Assembly (NCBI GenBank): GCA_009668225.1
Contig: WJYK01000017.1
Location: forward strand, 36,869-100,868
Source of the DNA: Enterobacteriaceae bacterium RIT693
GTDB lineage: Bacteria > Pseudomonadota > Gammaproteobacteria > Enterobacterales > Enterobacteriaceae
DNA: 64,000 bases
Reading direction: 5' to 3'
Shown piece by piece: positions 41,375 to 51,294 of this stretch; within the stretch, counting starts at the first letter, position 1, and every line of letters begins with the position of its first letter. Both the position numbers and the translations under genes were made by a program. The notes under the pieces are model-generated. The model searched no databases. It was given only the letters and a program-made list of their open reading frames with translations, and was not told the DNA's origin.

Positions 41375-42883
41375 TTAAGACGCCAGCGACAATCCTGATT
41401 TAGCGAACTGCTTTACCAGCCACTGCGCCACACGGGTTTGCTGCTCTTCATTCAGCCACATACCCAGCTTGGTACGACGCCACAGCGCATCTTCCGCACA
41501 TCTTACCCACTCGTGCTCGACCAGGTAACGCAGCTCGGCTTCGTAAAACTCATGACCAAACTCTTCGCCAAGATCGCTGAGGCTTTTGGCATCACCCAGT
41601 ACCAGATCGCTGTTACTGCCATAGGTACGCGCCAGGCGACGGGCAAGGCTTTCGGTCAGGAAACCATGACGACGGCGCAGTTTAGCCGCGTAGTCATCGC
41701 GATCGCCGCCGATATCACCGCCGGGCAGGTGGCACTCTTTGGTCCAGGACGGGCCGATATTCGGGTAGTAGCGCTCAAGCTTATCCAGCGCATGCTCGGC
41801 AAGCTTGCGGTAGGTCGTCAGCTTACCGCCAAATACAGAGAGCAGCGGTGCCTTACCATTTTCGTCGTGAATATCGAGGGTGTAGTCGCGGGTCACGGCC
41901 TGCGGAGAATCAGATTCGTCGTCGCACAGCGGACGCACGCCCGAATAGGTCCAGACGATATCGTCTTTGGTCAGCGTCTTTTTAAAGTGAGCGTTGTAAA
42001 CGTTCAGCAGGTAGCTCACTTCTTTATCGTCAATGTGTACCGCTTTCGGGTCGCCGTGGTATTCCACGTCGGTGGTGCCGATGATGGAGAACTCATCCAT
42101 CCACGGGATAACGAACACAATACGCTTGTCTTCATTCTGCAGGATGTAGGCCTGCTTTTGGGTATGCACGCGCGGTACCACAATGTGGCTGCCTTTGATC
42201 AGGCGGATACCGTACGGAGAAGGCAGCTGCAGGCCTTCGTCAAAGAAGGTTTTCACCCACGGACCGGTGGCATTCACCAGGCCTTTCGCACGCCAGGTAA
42301 AGGTTTCGCCGGTATCAATATCCTGTGCCTCCACCACCCACATGCCGTTTTCACGCGTGGCTTTGATGGCGCGAGTGCGGGTTTTGACCTCACCACCTTT
42401 GCGCGTCACCATTTGGGCGTTTGCCAGCACAAGGCGAGCATCATCGACCCAACAGTCAGAATATTCGAAACCGCGCACGATTTCCGGCTTCAGCACGGAG
42501 TCTGCGCCAAAACGCAAGCTGGCGGAGGCCGGGAGACTGGTGCGTTTTCCCAGATGGTCGTACATGAACAGGCCGGTACGGATCATCCACGCCGGGCGAA
42601 GATGCGGGCGGTGCGGCAAACGAAAGCGCATCGGGAAGGCAATGTGCGGTGCCATTTTCAGCAGCACTTCACGCTCTGCCAGCGCCTCGCTCACCAGACG
42701 AAACTCGTAATGTTCCAGATAGCGCAGGCCGCCGTGAATCAGCTTAGAGCTGGCGGAGGACGTTGCACAGGCCAGATCCTGCCCCTCCAGCATTAACACG
42801 GATAACCCGCGGCCAGCGGCGTCCGCCGCAATACCGGCGCCGTTGATTCCACCGCCAATAACAATCAGATCTTTGGTTTCCAT
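41375..42883 (-). CDS. glpD: Aerobic glycerol-3-phosphate dehydrogenase
   Basis: A membrane-associated flavoenzyme that oxidises sn-glycerol 3-phosphate to dihydroxyacetone phosphate and feeds electrons to ubiquinone. I use ATG 42883 (METKDLIVIGGGINGAG), with GAGGG upstream, giving 502 residues (E. coli 501). The FAD-binding GGGINGAG is at residues 10-17. Substrate-binding stretches include SSKLIHGGLRYLEHYEF and GGKLTTYRKLAEHAL. It is divergent from glpEGR. In E. coli the glpD/glpEGR block points the other way. Confidence 0.98.
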   Translation of the reverse strand: METKDLIVIGGGINGAGIAADAAGRGLSVLMLEGQDLACATSSASSKLIHGGLRYLEHYEFRLVSEALAEREVLLKMAPHIAFPMRFRLPHRPHLRPAWMIRTGLFMYDHLGKRTSLPASASLRFGADSVLKPEIVRGFEYSDCWVDDARLVLANAQMVTRKGGEVKTRTRAIKATRENGMWVVEAQDIDTGETFTWRAKGLVNATGPWVKTFFDEGLQLPSPYGIRLIKGSHIVVPRVHTQKQAYILQNEDKRIVFVIPWMDEFSIIGTTDVEYHGDPKAVHIDDKEVSYLLNVYNAHFKKTLTKDDIVWTYSGVRPLCDDESDSPQAVTRDYTLDIHDENGKAPLLSVFGGKLTTYRKLAEHALDKLERYYPNIGPSWTKECHLPGGDIGGDRDDYAAKLRRRHGFLTESLARRLARTYGSNSDLVLGDAKSLSDLGEEFGHEFYEAELRYLVEHEWVRCAEDALWRRTKLGMWLNEEQQTRVAQWLVKQFAKSGLSLAS

Positions 42884-42915
42884 GTTGCCCTCACGCACTT
42901 TCGTTAAAGCTCAAA

Positions 42916-42935
42916 AATGTTCGATATCGCTCATG
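42916..42935. promoter_or_regulatory. GlpR operator at glpD
   Basis: AATGTTCGATATCGCTCATG fits the GlpR consensus (WATKYTCGWTAWCGAGMATW type) with few mismatches. It lies 33 bases upstream of the glpD start, where the promoter should be. The glpR gene is in this same cluster, so autologous control of glpD by glycerol 3-phosphate is likely. Confidence 0.7.
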
Positions 42936-43078
42936 ATAGCAAGTGTTCGCCCGCTTTGGTAACGAAATAAAAACATTTCTACGTGATATGGATAACATAT
43001 TGGCGTTAATATCAGCGCCTGCGGGGTGCTATGCCTTAACATACCCCTTGTTTCCTTTCTTTCTCGACGAGTAAAACC

Positions 43079-43405
43079 ATGGATCAATTTGAATGTATTG
43101 GTGTGGAAGAAGCACACCAGAAACTCCAGCAGCAGCAGGCGGTATTAGTGGACATCCGCGATCCGCAGAGCTTTGCCATGGGACACACGCCGGGGGCCTA
43201 CCACCTCACCAACGACACGCTGGTGAATTTTATGCAGCAAACCGACTTCGACACCCCGGTCATGGTGATGTGCTACCACGGCAACAGCAGCAAAGGGGCA
43301 GCCCAGTACCTTTTGCAGCAGGGCTATGAGCAGGTCTATAGCATCGACGGCGGCTTTGACGGCTGGCACCGCCATTTCCCTGCTGAAGTTGCTCACGGCG
43401 CGTAA
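43079..43405 (+). CDS. glpE: Thiosulfate sulfurtransferase GlpE
   Basis: A single-domain rhodanese that moves sulfane sulfur from thiosulfate to cyanide or thioredoxin. 108 residues, as in E. coli. The active-site loop CYHGNSS with catalytic Cys is at about 65-71, and the Rhodanese N-terminal signature [18 protein letters not shown] is present. First gene of glpEGR, 200 bases before glpG. Confidence 0.97.
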   Translation: MDQFECIGVEEAHQKLQQQQAVLVDIRDPQSFAMGHTPGAYHLTNDTLVNFMQQTDFDTPVMVMCYHGNSSKGAAQYLLQQGYEQVYSIDGGFDGWHRHFPAEVAHGA

Positions 43406-43605
43406 AGTTCAGGCGCTTTCACTCCCTGCAGGTATACTGTTTGCCTTTATAAGGCTTTACCCTGAATAGTTTGAGCATAGGCTGGCGGAAATGAGCTAAT
43501 CCTCAGATGCTGACATAAAGCCAGTGACTGAGATTCAGGCGCGCAGCCAACGCTCCCTGTGGCTCGAAGTATGACGGGTAAATAGACGAATTTGGTTAAA
43601 CTTTC

Positions 43606-44427
43606 ATGATAATGATCACCTCTTTCGCCAACCCGCGCGTCGCGCAGGCTTTTGTCGATTACATGGCAACCCAGGGCGTTATTCTCACTATCCAACAGCA
43701 TACACAAAGCGACGTCTGGCTGGCTGATGAAAGCCAGGCGCAGCTGGTCAAGTCAGAACTGGAAAAGTTTGTCGCCAACCCAGGCGATCCTCGCTACCAG
43801 GCTGCCAGCTGGAGTACCGGCCACAGCGGCGTGGGTTTCAGCTATAAACGCTATCCGTTTTTCGCCACCATCAAAGAGCGTGCTGGCCCGCTGACGCTCA
43901 TCGTCATCGGCGTATGCATCGCGCTGTTTGTGCTGCTCAATATCATTGGCTTCGGCCCACTGCTTTCCGCACTTGGCTGGCCGCTCGCTCCTGAACAGCG
44001 CTTTGAGTTCTGGCGTTATTTCACACACGGATTGCTGCATTTCTCCTTGATGCATATCCTCTTTAACCTACTATGGTGGTGGTATTTAGGCGGTGCGCTG
44101 GAAAAACGCCTTGGCACCGGCAAACTGCTGACGCTGACGCTCATCTCCACTCTGCTGAGCGGGTTTATGCAGGCGAAATTTACCGGCCCACTGTTTGGTG
44201 GCCTGTCCGGCACGGTGTTTGCGCTGATGGGCTATGTCTGGCTCCGCGGTGAACGAGACCCCGAAAGCGGACTCCAGATGCAGCGAGGCCTGTTGGCGTT
44301 TGCCGTGATTTGGCTGGTGATTGAGGTCTTTACTCAGTCATCCGTCATTCCAGCACACCTGACCGGCATGCTGGTAGGGCTGGCGATGGCGCTGGTCGAT
44401 ACCCTGAATGCGCGAAAACGAACATAA
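43606..44427 (+). CDS. glpG: Rhomboid intramembrane protease GlpG
   Basis: An inner-membrane serine protease that cleaves transmembrane substrates. 273 residues (E. coli 276). The cytoplasmic N-terminal domain (1-90) is well conserved. Six membrane segments follow. The catalytic Ser lies in [13 protein letters not shown] and the catalytic His in [15 protein letters not shown], and the [19 protein letters not shown] motif is intact. The first membrane helix and the loop before the catalytic His differ strongly from E. coli, but all essential residues remain. Confidence 0.95.
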   Translation: MIMITSFANPRVAQAFVDYMATQGVILTIQQHTQSDVWLADESQAQLVKSELEKFVANPGDPRYQAASWSTGHSGVGFSYKRYPFFATIKERAGPLTLIVIGVCIALFVLLNIIGFGPLLSALGWPLAPEQRFEFWRYFTHGLLHFSLMHILFNLLWWWYLGGALEKRLGTGKLLTLTLISTLLSGFMQAKFTGPLFGGLSGTVFALMGYVWLRGERDPESGLQMQRGLLAFAVIWLVIEVFTQSSVIPAHLTGMLVGLAMALVDTLNARKRT

Positions 44428-44444
44428 TAATGCTGGAGTAGCTT

Positions 44445-45203
44445 GTGAAGCAGACACAACGTCATGACGCGATTATCGAGCTGGTTAAGCAGCAAGGATA
44501 CGTCAGTACCGAAGAGTTGGTGGAACAGTTTGCCGTCAGCCCGCAAACCATTCGCCGTGATTTAAACGATCTCGCCGACCAGAATATGATTCTGCGCCAT
44601 CACGGCGGCGCGGCCCTGCCTTCCAGCTCGGTCAACACCCCGTGGCACGACAGGAAGGCAACGCAGACCGCCGAGAAAGAGCGTATTGCGCAGAAGGTGG
44701 CCAGCCAAATTCCTAACGGTGCCACGCTGTTTATCGACATCGGTACCACGCCGGAGGCCGTGGCTCACGCGCTGCTTAACCACAGCAATTTGCGCATTGT
44801 GACCAACAATCTCAACGTGGCTAATACGCTGATGGCGAAAGAAGACTTCCGTATCATTCTGGCCGGGGGCGAGCTGCGCAGTCGCGATGGCGGCATCATC
44901 GGTGAAGCCACGCTCGACTTTATTTCCCAGTTCCGCCTCGACTTCGGCATTCTTGGCATCAGCGGCATCGACAGCGACGGATCGCTGCTGGAATTTGATT
45001 ACCATGAGGTTCGCACCAAGCGCGCGATTATCGAAAACTCCCGCAGCGTGCTGCTGGTCGTAGACCATTCGAAGTTTGGCCGTAATGCGATGGTGAATTT
45101 GGGTAGCATCAGTCTGGTGGATACCGTGTATACGGATGTGATGCCGCCTGCGGGGGTGATGCAGGTGATTAAAGAGAATAACGTGCAGCTGGAGCTGTGC
45201 TGA
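44445..45203 (+). CDS. glpR: Glycerol-3-phosphate regulon repressor GlpR
   Basis: A DeoR-family repressor of glp genes, induced by glycerol 3-phosphate. 252 residues, as in E. coli, starting with GTG and preceded by GGAG. The N-terminal helix-turn-helix (residues 6-60) contains VSTEELVEQFAVSPQTIRRDL. The C-terminal sugar-phosphate sensor contains IDIGTTPEAVAHAL. E. coli K-12 MG1655 carries a frameshift in this gene, whereas here it is intact. Last gene of glpEGR, followed by a 774-base spacer. Confidence 0.97.
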   Translation: MKQTQRHDAIIELVKQQGYVSTEELVEQFAVSPQTIRRDLNDLADQNMILRHHGGAALPSSSVNTPWHDRKATQTAEKERIAQKVASQIPNGATLFIDIGTTPEAVAHALLNHSNLRIVTNNLNVANTLMAKEDFRIILAGGELRSRDGGIIGEATLDFISQFRLDFGILGISGIDSDGSLLEFDYHEVRTKRAIIENSRSVLLVVDHSKFGRNAMVNLGSISLVDTVYTDVMPPAGVMQVIKENNVQLELC

Positions 45204-45271
45204 GGTTTGTACACTCAGTGCGGAAGCTTTACGTTCAAATCTTCCCGGGGATATCTTTCGCTCCGCAGTTA

Positions 45272-45844
45272 TTCCGTTCACCCGTAGATCTGTTTTCCCC
45301 TGCACGTTCGCAGCACGGTGAACGTGTCCGGGGGATAACGCCATCCCCCGGACAGCCCCGGCGCCCGGCAAGCTCATCGCCGCTAAAGCGGTAAACCCAC
45401 CGGCTATCACCCAAACATTCGGGGTCGTTCGCGATTCGTTCCCGACGATCGCTCTCTTTCGCTGTTCCCGACAGCTCAACCCCGCCTGAGTTGGGTCATC
45501 ACCGGGGGCGATGAGAGCCGGGAACAAGGGCGTGGCTGTGAGACTTGCAGCGACTGTGACGCTCTGTGTAGCTGCGGGTTTGAAGCGAGGCACGGTTCCG
45601 GCTTAAATCGCCTCCGTTTTCTCTCCGACTGGCCAGGGTCCGGACGTCGGGAACGGCCGGAGGCTGAGAGCGTCGGGAACGCATCTCAGCCGACCCAGGA
45701 CTGGGAGATAAAACGGAGGTCTGCCGCTTTAGCGGTCGATTTATTTGGCCGGGAGTCCGGGGTCTCGGGGAAGTGACGGTGACTTCACCGAGTCGTTCAC
45801 CGATTAGGGGGATGCATATAAAACAGGGCTGGAAGTGAACGGAA
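45272..45844 (+). repeat. Long intergenic repeat, copy B (573 bp)
   Basis: Occupies most of the 774-base spacer between convergent glpR and glgP. The ends are inverted: TTCCGTTCAC (45272-45281) and GTGAACGGAA (45835-45844). An inner inverted pair is CGGTGAACG (45316-45324) and CGTTCACCG (45794-45802). A perfect 11-bp hairpin GTCCGGGGGAT / ATCCCCCGGAC lies at 45326-45353. A further inverted pair is CCTCCGTTTTCTCTCC (45611-45626) with GGGAGATAAAACGGAGG (45703-45719). No frame looks like a gene. Copy C at 57675-58136 is the same element with two internal deletions. Confidence 0.85.
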
Positions 45845-45935
45845 CCTTAGCCAATCCTTCATAGAACGTATCTATGACGAAGAGATAGCCCAAGAAGGAA
45901 CAATGAGAAACATAAAGATTACTTGCCGTTCTGGT

Positions 45936-45972
45936 CCCCTCTCCCACGCGGGGAGAGGGTTAGGGTGAGGGG
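45936..45972. repeat. REP-like unit downstream of glgP
   Basis: CCCCTCTCCC-ACG-CGGGGAGAGGG followed by TTAGGGTGAGG. This is the same unit as the right arm of the nfuA/malQ repeat. It lies immediately past the glgP stop and could stabilise or end the glg mRNA. Confidence 0.8.
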
Positions 45973-45977
45973 GAAAC

Positions 45978-48425
45978 CTACAATCTCACCGGCTTAATAT
46001 GCCAAATCTCATCGGCGTACTCCTGAATCGTCCTGTCGGACGAGAAATAGCCCATATTAGCGATATTGTGCATAGTGCGGATAGTCCACTCCTCCGACTG
46101 CTGGTAAAGTTCATCAACCCTGTCCTGGCAGTCCACATAGCTGCGGTAATCCGCCAGCACCTGATAGTGATCGCCGAAGTTAATCAGCGAATCCACCAGA
46201 TCCCGGTAGCGTCCCGGCTCACCAGCGTTGAACGCCCCGGTTGCTATTTGCGTCAGCGTCTGGCGTAGCTCTTCATCCTTCTCGTAATATTCGCGAGGGT
46301 TGTAGCCCTTACGACGCAGCGCCTCCACCTCTTCCGCCGTATTACCGAAGATAAAGATATTGTCCTTACCGACGTGCTCGAGCATCTCAACGTTCGCGCC
46401 ATCAAGCGTCCCAATAGTCAGCGCCCCGTTCAGGGCAAACTTCATATTACTGGTTCCCGAAGCCTCGGTCCCCGCCAGTGAGATTTGCTCGGAGAGATCC
46501 GCCGCCGGAATAATCAGCTGGGCGAGACTGACGCTGTAGTTGGGGATAAACACCACTTTCAGCTTATCTTTGACCTGCGGATCTTTGTTAATGACCTCCG
46601 CGACGTCGTTGATAAGATGAATAATGTGTTTCGCCATGTAGTAGGCAGACGCCGCTTTACCCGCAAAAATGTTCACGCGTGGCACCCATTCCGCCGCCGG
46701 ATCTGCCTTAATGCGGTTGTAGCGGGTGATGACGTGCAGCACATTCATCAGCTGCCGCTTGTACTCGTGGATGCGCTTAATTTGCACATCGAAGAGCGCA
46801 TCCGGGTTTACCACTACATTGAGCTGCTGGCCGATGTAAGTCGCCAGCCGTTTTTTATTGGCGAGCTTGGCCTTACGGACCGCCTGATGTACCGTTGGGT
46901 AGTCGATGTGCTGTTTCAAATCGCTAAGCTGGCTAAGATCGGTGCGCCAGGTCTGACCAATATTCTCATCCAGCACTTCGGACAGCGCAGGGTTAGCCAG
47001 CGCCAGCCAGCGGCGTGGCGTAACGCCGTTCGTTTTGTTGCTAAAGCGCATCGGGAAGATGCTGGCGAAGTCGGCAAACAGCGACTGCACCATCAGGTTA
47101 GAGTGCAGCTCGGAAACGCCGTTCACCTTATGGCTGACCACCACCGCAAGCCAGGCCATACGCACGCGCCTGCCGTTGGACTCATCGATGATAGATGCCC
47201 TGCCCAGCAGCCCGGTGTCGTTCGGGTACTGCTCCTGCAGCGTCTTCAGGAAGTAGTCGTTAATCTCAAAGATTATCTGTAAATGCCGCGGCAGGATCTT
47301 ACCGAGCATGTCTACCGGCCAGGTTTCCAGCGCCTCGCTCATCAGCGTATGGTTGGTGTACGAGAACACCTGGCAGGTGACCTCAAACGCCTCTTCCCAC
47401 GCAAACTTATGTTCGTCAATCAGCAGCCGCATCAGCTCCGGAATCGACAGCACCGGGTGGGTGTCATTCAGGTGAATCGCCGTTTTCTCTGCCAGGTTGG
47501 CATAGGTTTTATGCAGCTGGTAATGGCGGCTCAGGATGTCCTGCATGGTTGATGAAACCAGGAAGTATTCCTGACGCAGGCGAAGCTCACGCCCCGAATA
47601 GGTTGAGTCATCTGGATAAAGCACACGGGACACGTTCTCGGAGTGGTTTTTGTCTTCTACCGCCGCGAAGTAATCGCCCTGGTTAAACTTACCGAGGTTT
47701 ATCTCACTGCTCGCCTGGGCGTTCCACAGTCGCAACGTGTTGGTCGCATCGGTGTCGTAGCCTGGAATAATCTGGTCATAGGCCACCGCCAGGATCTCTT
47801 CGGTCTCGACCCAGCGAGATTTTTTCCCCTCCTGCTGAATACGTCCGCCAAAACGCACCTTATAGCGTGTGTTATGGCGCTTAAATTCCCACGGGTTACC
47901 GTATTCAAGCCAGTAGTCCGGCGACTCTTTCTGGCGACCATCAACGATGTTCTGCTTAAACATACCGTAGTCGTAGCGAATACCGTAGCCCCGTCCCGGT
48001 AACCCCAGAGTCGCCAGCGAATCGAGGAAACAGGCGGCGAGACGGCCAAGACCACCGTTGCCAAGGCCGGGGTCGTTCTCCTCGTCAATCAACTCTTCCA
48101 GGTCCAGCCCCATCTCTTCGAGGGCGTTTTTCACATCTTCATAAATGCCGAGAGAAAGCAACGCGTTCGACAGCGTGCGCCCGATGAGAAACTCCATCGA
48201 CAGGTAGTAAACCTGGCGGACTTCCTGCGAGAGCTGGGCGCGATTGGAGCGTAACCACCGCTCAACCAGCCTGTCGCGAACGGCAAAAAGCGTGGCGTTA
48301 AGCCACTCGTGTTTATTGGCGATGGCAGGGTCTTTCCCCACCGTAAACATCAGCTTATACGCAATCGAGTGTTTCAGCGCCTCGACGCTAAGCGTGGGTG
48401 ATGCATAGGAAAAGGGTGCGTTCAT
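45978..48425 (-). CDS. glgP: Glycogen phosphorylase
   Basis: Shortens glycogen outer chains to glucose 1-phosphate. A GT35, PLP-dependent enzyme, 815 residues as in E. coli. The PLP lysine is in [14 protein letters not shown], and the conserved stretches [17 protein letters not shown] and [13 protein letters not shown] are present. A paralogue of malP in this window, distinguished by its glycogen operon context and N-terminus. Last gene of glgBXCAP, 26 bases after glgA. Confidence 0.98.
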   Translation of the reverse strand: MNAPFSYASPTLSVEALKHSIAYKLMFTVGKDPAIANKHEWLNATLFAVRDRLVERWLRSNRAQLSQEVRQVYYLSMEFLIGRTLSNALLSLGIYEDVKNALEEMGLDLEELIDEENDPGLGNGGLGRLAACFLDSLATLGLPGRGYGIRYDYGMFKQNIVDGRQKESPDYWLEYGNPWEFKRHNTRYKVRFGGRIQQEGKKSRWVETEEILAVAYDQIIPGYDTDATNTLRLWNAQASSEINLGKFNQGDYFAAVEDKNHSENVSRVLYPDDSTYSGRELRLRQEYFLVSSTMQDILSRHYQLHKTYANLAEKTAIHLNDTHPVLSIPELMRLLIDEHKFAWEEAFEVTCQVFSYTNHTLMSEALETWPVDMLGKILPRHLQIIFEINDYFLKTLQEQYPNDTGLLGRASIIDESNGRRVRMAWLAVVVSHKVNGVSELHSNLMVQSLFADFASIFPMRFSNKTNGVTPRRWLALANPALSEVLDENIGQTWRTDLSQLSDLKQHIDYPTVHQAVRKAKLANKKRLATYIGQQLNVVVNPDALFDVQIKRIHEYKRQLMNVLHVITRYNRIKADPAAEWVPRVNIFAGKAASAYYMAKHIIHLINDVAEVINKDPQVKDKLKVVFIPNYSVSLAQLIIPAADLSEQISLAGTEASGTSNMKFALNGALTIGTLDGANVEMLEHVGKDNIFIFGNTAEEVEALRRKGYNPREYYEKDEELRQTLTQIATGAFNAGEPGRYRDLVDSLINFGDHYQVLADYRSYVDCQDRVDELYQQSEEWTIRTMHNIANMGYFSSDRTIQEYADEIWHIKPVRL

Positions 48426-48451
48426 ATCAGTGATTCCTGGTGTATGGGTAA

Positions 48452-49885
48452 TTACAACAAGCGTTGATAAAGGTCGCGGTATGACTGCGCCGCTACCTGC
48501 CAGCTAAAATCCATATTCATCGCCTGCCGCTGCACAAAACGCCACAGAGACGGGCGGGACCACAGCACGAAAGCACGCCGGATCGCACGGAGCAGCGACC
48601 AGGCATTACTGTCTTCAAATACAAAACCGGTCGCCACACCGTCTGCCAGATTTTCCAGCGAGGTATCCGACACGGTGTCGGCCAGGCCACCGGTTCGCCG
48701 CACCAGCGGCAAGGTGCCATATTTCAGGCCGTAGAGCTGCGTTAAGCCGCAGGGCTCAAAGCGGCTCGGAACTAAAATCACGTCAGCACCGCCCATGATG
48801 CGGTGAGAAAAAGCCTCGTGATAGCCAATTTGTACCCCAACCTGGCCGGGATGCTCGGCCGCCGCCGCCAGGAACCCTTCCTGCAGGACGGAATCACCGG
48901 CGCCCAACAGCGCCAGTTGCCCGCCCTGCTCCAGGAGTCCGGGTAGCGCCTCGAGCACCAGGTCCAGCCCTTTTTGGCTGGTTAAGCGGCTGACCACCGC
49001 AAACAGCGGCACTTTGTCATTCACCTTCAGCCCCATCGCCACCTGTAGCTGACGTTTGTTTTCAGCTTTCTCTTCCAGCGAGTCGCGGGTATAGCGTGAG
49101 GCCAGCAGCAAATCACTTTCCGGGTTCCAAATCTTATCGTCTACGCCGTTTAAAATGCCCGACAGGCGTCCTTCACGCTGGCGCTGGCGCAAAAGCCCCT
49201 CCATGCCATAGGCAAAGTGCGGTTCGGTAATCTCGCGAGCATAGGTTGGGCTGACGGCGGTAATATGATCGGCGTAGTAAAGCCCGGCCTTCAGGTACGA
49301 AATCTGCCCATGAAACTCCACTCCGTTCATATCGTAAAACCACCACGGAAGATCGATTTCACTTAAGTGGTGAGCATAGAACATGCCCTGATAAGCAAGG
49401 TTGTGCACGGTAAACACCGACTTCGCCGGGCGACCGCGCGCCGCCAGATAAGCCGGTACCAACCCCGCGTGCCAGTCATGGGCGTGCACGATATCAGGGT
49501 GCCAGAAGGGATCGAGTCCACAGGCCATTTCGGCGCCCACCCAGCCAAGTAGCGCAAAACGCAGCACGTTGTCCTGGTAGGCAAACTGATTCGTGTCGTG
49601 ATACGGGCTTCCGGGACGCTCGTAAAGATGGGGCGCATCAATCAGGTAAATCCCTACGCCGTTATAGTGGCCGTAGAGCAGGCGCATGTCGCCCGCGAAC
49701 GTTTGTCGATGGGCAACGACCTGAATATCTTCGATTCCCCGCCGAATGTCGGGAAAAGCGGGAAGCAGGACGCGCGTATCAACGCCGCCTGCAATCTGCG
49801 CCGCCGGCAACGCGCCAAGCACATCCGCAAGGCCGCCAGTCTTCAGCAGAGGAAACATCTCGGAACAGACATGTAAGACCTGCAT
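48452..49885 (-). CDS. glgA: Glycogen synthase
   Basis: Adds glucose from ADP-glucose to glycogen chains. A GT5 enzyme of 477 residues, as in E. coli, using ATG 49885 with GGGAG upstream. The ADP-glucose-binding KTGGLADV is at residues 15-22. The C-terminal catalytic stretches [19 protein letters not shown] and RTGGLADTV are present. It follows glgC after 111 bases. Confidence 0.98.
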   Translation of the reverse strand: MQVLHVCSEMFPLLKTGGLADVLGALPAAQIAGGVDTRVLLPAFPDIRRGIEDIQVVAHRQTFAGDMRLLYGHYNGVGIYLIDAPHLYERPGSPYHDTNQFAYQDNVLRFALLGWVGAEMACGLDPFWHPDIVHAHDWHAGLVPAYLAARGRPAKSVFTVHNLAYQGMFYAHHLSEIDLPWWFYDMNGVEFHGQISYLKAGLYYADHITAVSPTYAREITEPHFAYGMEGLLRQRQREGRLSGILNGVDDKIWNPESDLLLASRYTRDSLEEKAENKRQLQVAMGLKVNDKVPLFAVVSRLTSQKGLDLVLEALPGLLEQGGQLALLGAGDSVLQEGFLAAAAEHPGQVGVQIGYHEAFSHRIMGGADVILVPSRFEPCGLTQLYGLKYGTLPLVRRTGGLADTVSDTSLENLADGVATGFVFEDSNAWSLLRAIRRAFVLWSRPSLWRFVQRQAMNMDFSWQVAAQSYRDLYQRLL

Positions 49886-49996
49886 TATCGCTCCCATTTG
49901 GAAAGTCGCGGCGCTGTGTCTTAACCCTCAGGCAACGCCAAACGATAAAATAACCGCGCACGGCAATCGCGTGCGCTGGCCAATTTTCTACGCGCT

Positions 49997-51280
49997 TCAG
50001 CTCTGCAGCTTCGCCAGCATCTCACGCGTGACCAGTACAATGCCCTCTTCAGAGCGGTAAAAGCGGCGAGCATCCTCTTCAGCATTTTCTCCGACTACCA
50101 TGCCCTCAGGGATCACGCAGGCGCGGTCGATAATGCAGCGGCGTAATCGGCAGGAGCGGCCGACAATGACGTCTGGCAACAGTACGGATGAGTCGATATT
50201 GCAAAACGAGTTAATGCGCACGCGCGGAAACAGCACCGATTGCACGACCACCGAGCCCGAGATAATGCAGCCACCGGAAACCAGCGAGTTCAGCGTCATG
50301 CCGTGACTACCGGAACGGTCCTGCACAAACTTAGCGGGCGGCAGCGGCTCCATATGCGTACGAATCGGCCAATTCTGGTCGTACATATCCAGCTCCGGCA
50401 TGACCGAGGCCAGGTCAAGGTTTGCTTTCCAGTAGGCTTCCAGCGTGCCCACATCGCGCCAGTAAGGCTCGGCGTTAGGATCGGACTGCACGCAGGAGAG
50501 CGGGAACGGGTGGGCGTAAGCTTCGCCGGCCCGGGTAATTTTTGGAATGATATCTTTGCCAAAGTCGTGGCTTGAATTTTCATCCCGATCGTCTTCTTCC
50601 AGAAGAGCGAACAGGTAATCGGCGTCAAAGACGTAAATGCCCATGCTTGCCAGAGACTTGCTGCTGTCGTTTGGCATCGTTGGCGGGTTTTCCGGCTTCT
50701 CCACGAAGTCGACAATTTTTTCGTCAACGTCCACCGCCATGACGCCAAACGCCGAAGCTTCATGTATCGGCACCGGCATACAGGCAACGGTACAGCGCGC
50801 GCCCTTCTCGACGTGATCGATAAGCATGCGCGAGTAGTCCTGCTTGTAGATGTGATCTCCGGCGAGGATCACCACATATTCGGCGTCGTAGCGGCGAATA
50901 ATGTCGAGGTTCTGGGTCACGGCATCCGCCGTACCGCGATACCAGTTTTCACCGTGCACGCGCTGCTGGGCGGGCAGCAGATCGACAAACTCGTTCATCT
51001 CTTCGCTAAAGAAGGACCAGCCGCGCTGAATGTGCTGCACCAGGGTATGTGATTGATACTGAGTAATGACCCCAATGCGGCGAATACCGGAGTTGATGCA
51101 GTTGGATAGCGCAAAATCAATAATGCGGAACTTGCCGCCAAAGTGAACCGCAGGCTTGGCGCGTGTCGACGTGAGATCCTTCAGTCGAGTTCCGCGACCA
51201 CCGGCCAGAATTAACGCAACGGATTTGATCGGCAGCTGGCGAGCCAACATCAACGGATCGTTTTTTTCAAACCTAACCAT
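49997..51280 (-). CDS. glgC: Glucose-1-phosphate adenylyltransferase
   Basis: Makes ADP-glucose, the committed and allosterically controlled step of glycogen synthesis. I start at ATG 51280 ([15 protein letters not shown]) with AAGGAG 9 bases upstream, giving 427 residues (E. coli 431; the C-terminal tail is slightly shorter). Signature loops are [15 protein letters not shown], the allosteric-site Lys region and [13 protein letters not shown]. The left-handed beta-helix follows. 14 bases after glgX. Confidence 0.98.
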   Translation of the reverse strand: MVRFEKNDPLMLARQLPIKSVALILAGGRGTRLKDLTSTRAKPAVHFGGKFRIIDFALSNCINSGIRRIGVITQYQSHTLVQHIQRGWSFFSEEMNEFVDLLPAQQRVHGENWYRGTADAVTQNLDIIRRYDAEYVVILAGDHIYKQDYSRMLIDHVEKGARCTVACMPVPIHEASAFGVMAVDVDEKIVDFVEKPENPPTMPNDSSKSLASMGIYVFDADYLFALLEEDDRDENSSHDFGKDIIPKITRAGEAYAHPFPLSCVQSDPNAEPYWRDVGTLEAYWKANLDLASVMPELDMYDQNWPIRTHMEPLPPAKFVQDRSGSHGMTLNSLVSGGCIISGSVVVQSVLFPRVRINSFCNIDSSVLLPDVIVGRSCRLRRCIIDRACVIPEGMVVGENAEEDARRFYRSEEGIVLVTREMLAKLQS

Positions 51281-51294
51281 GACGAACTCCTTTT

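Noticed and set aside
45204..45977. Considered an insertion sequence in the glpR/glgP spacer
   Set aside because: There are inverted ends but no transposase frame and no target-site duplication that I could see. Called an interspersed repeat instead.
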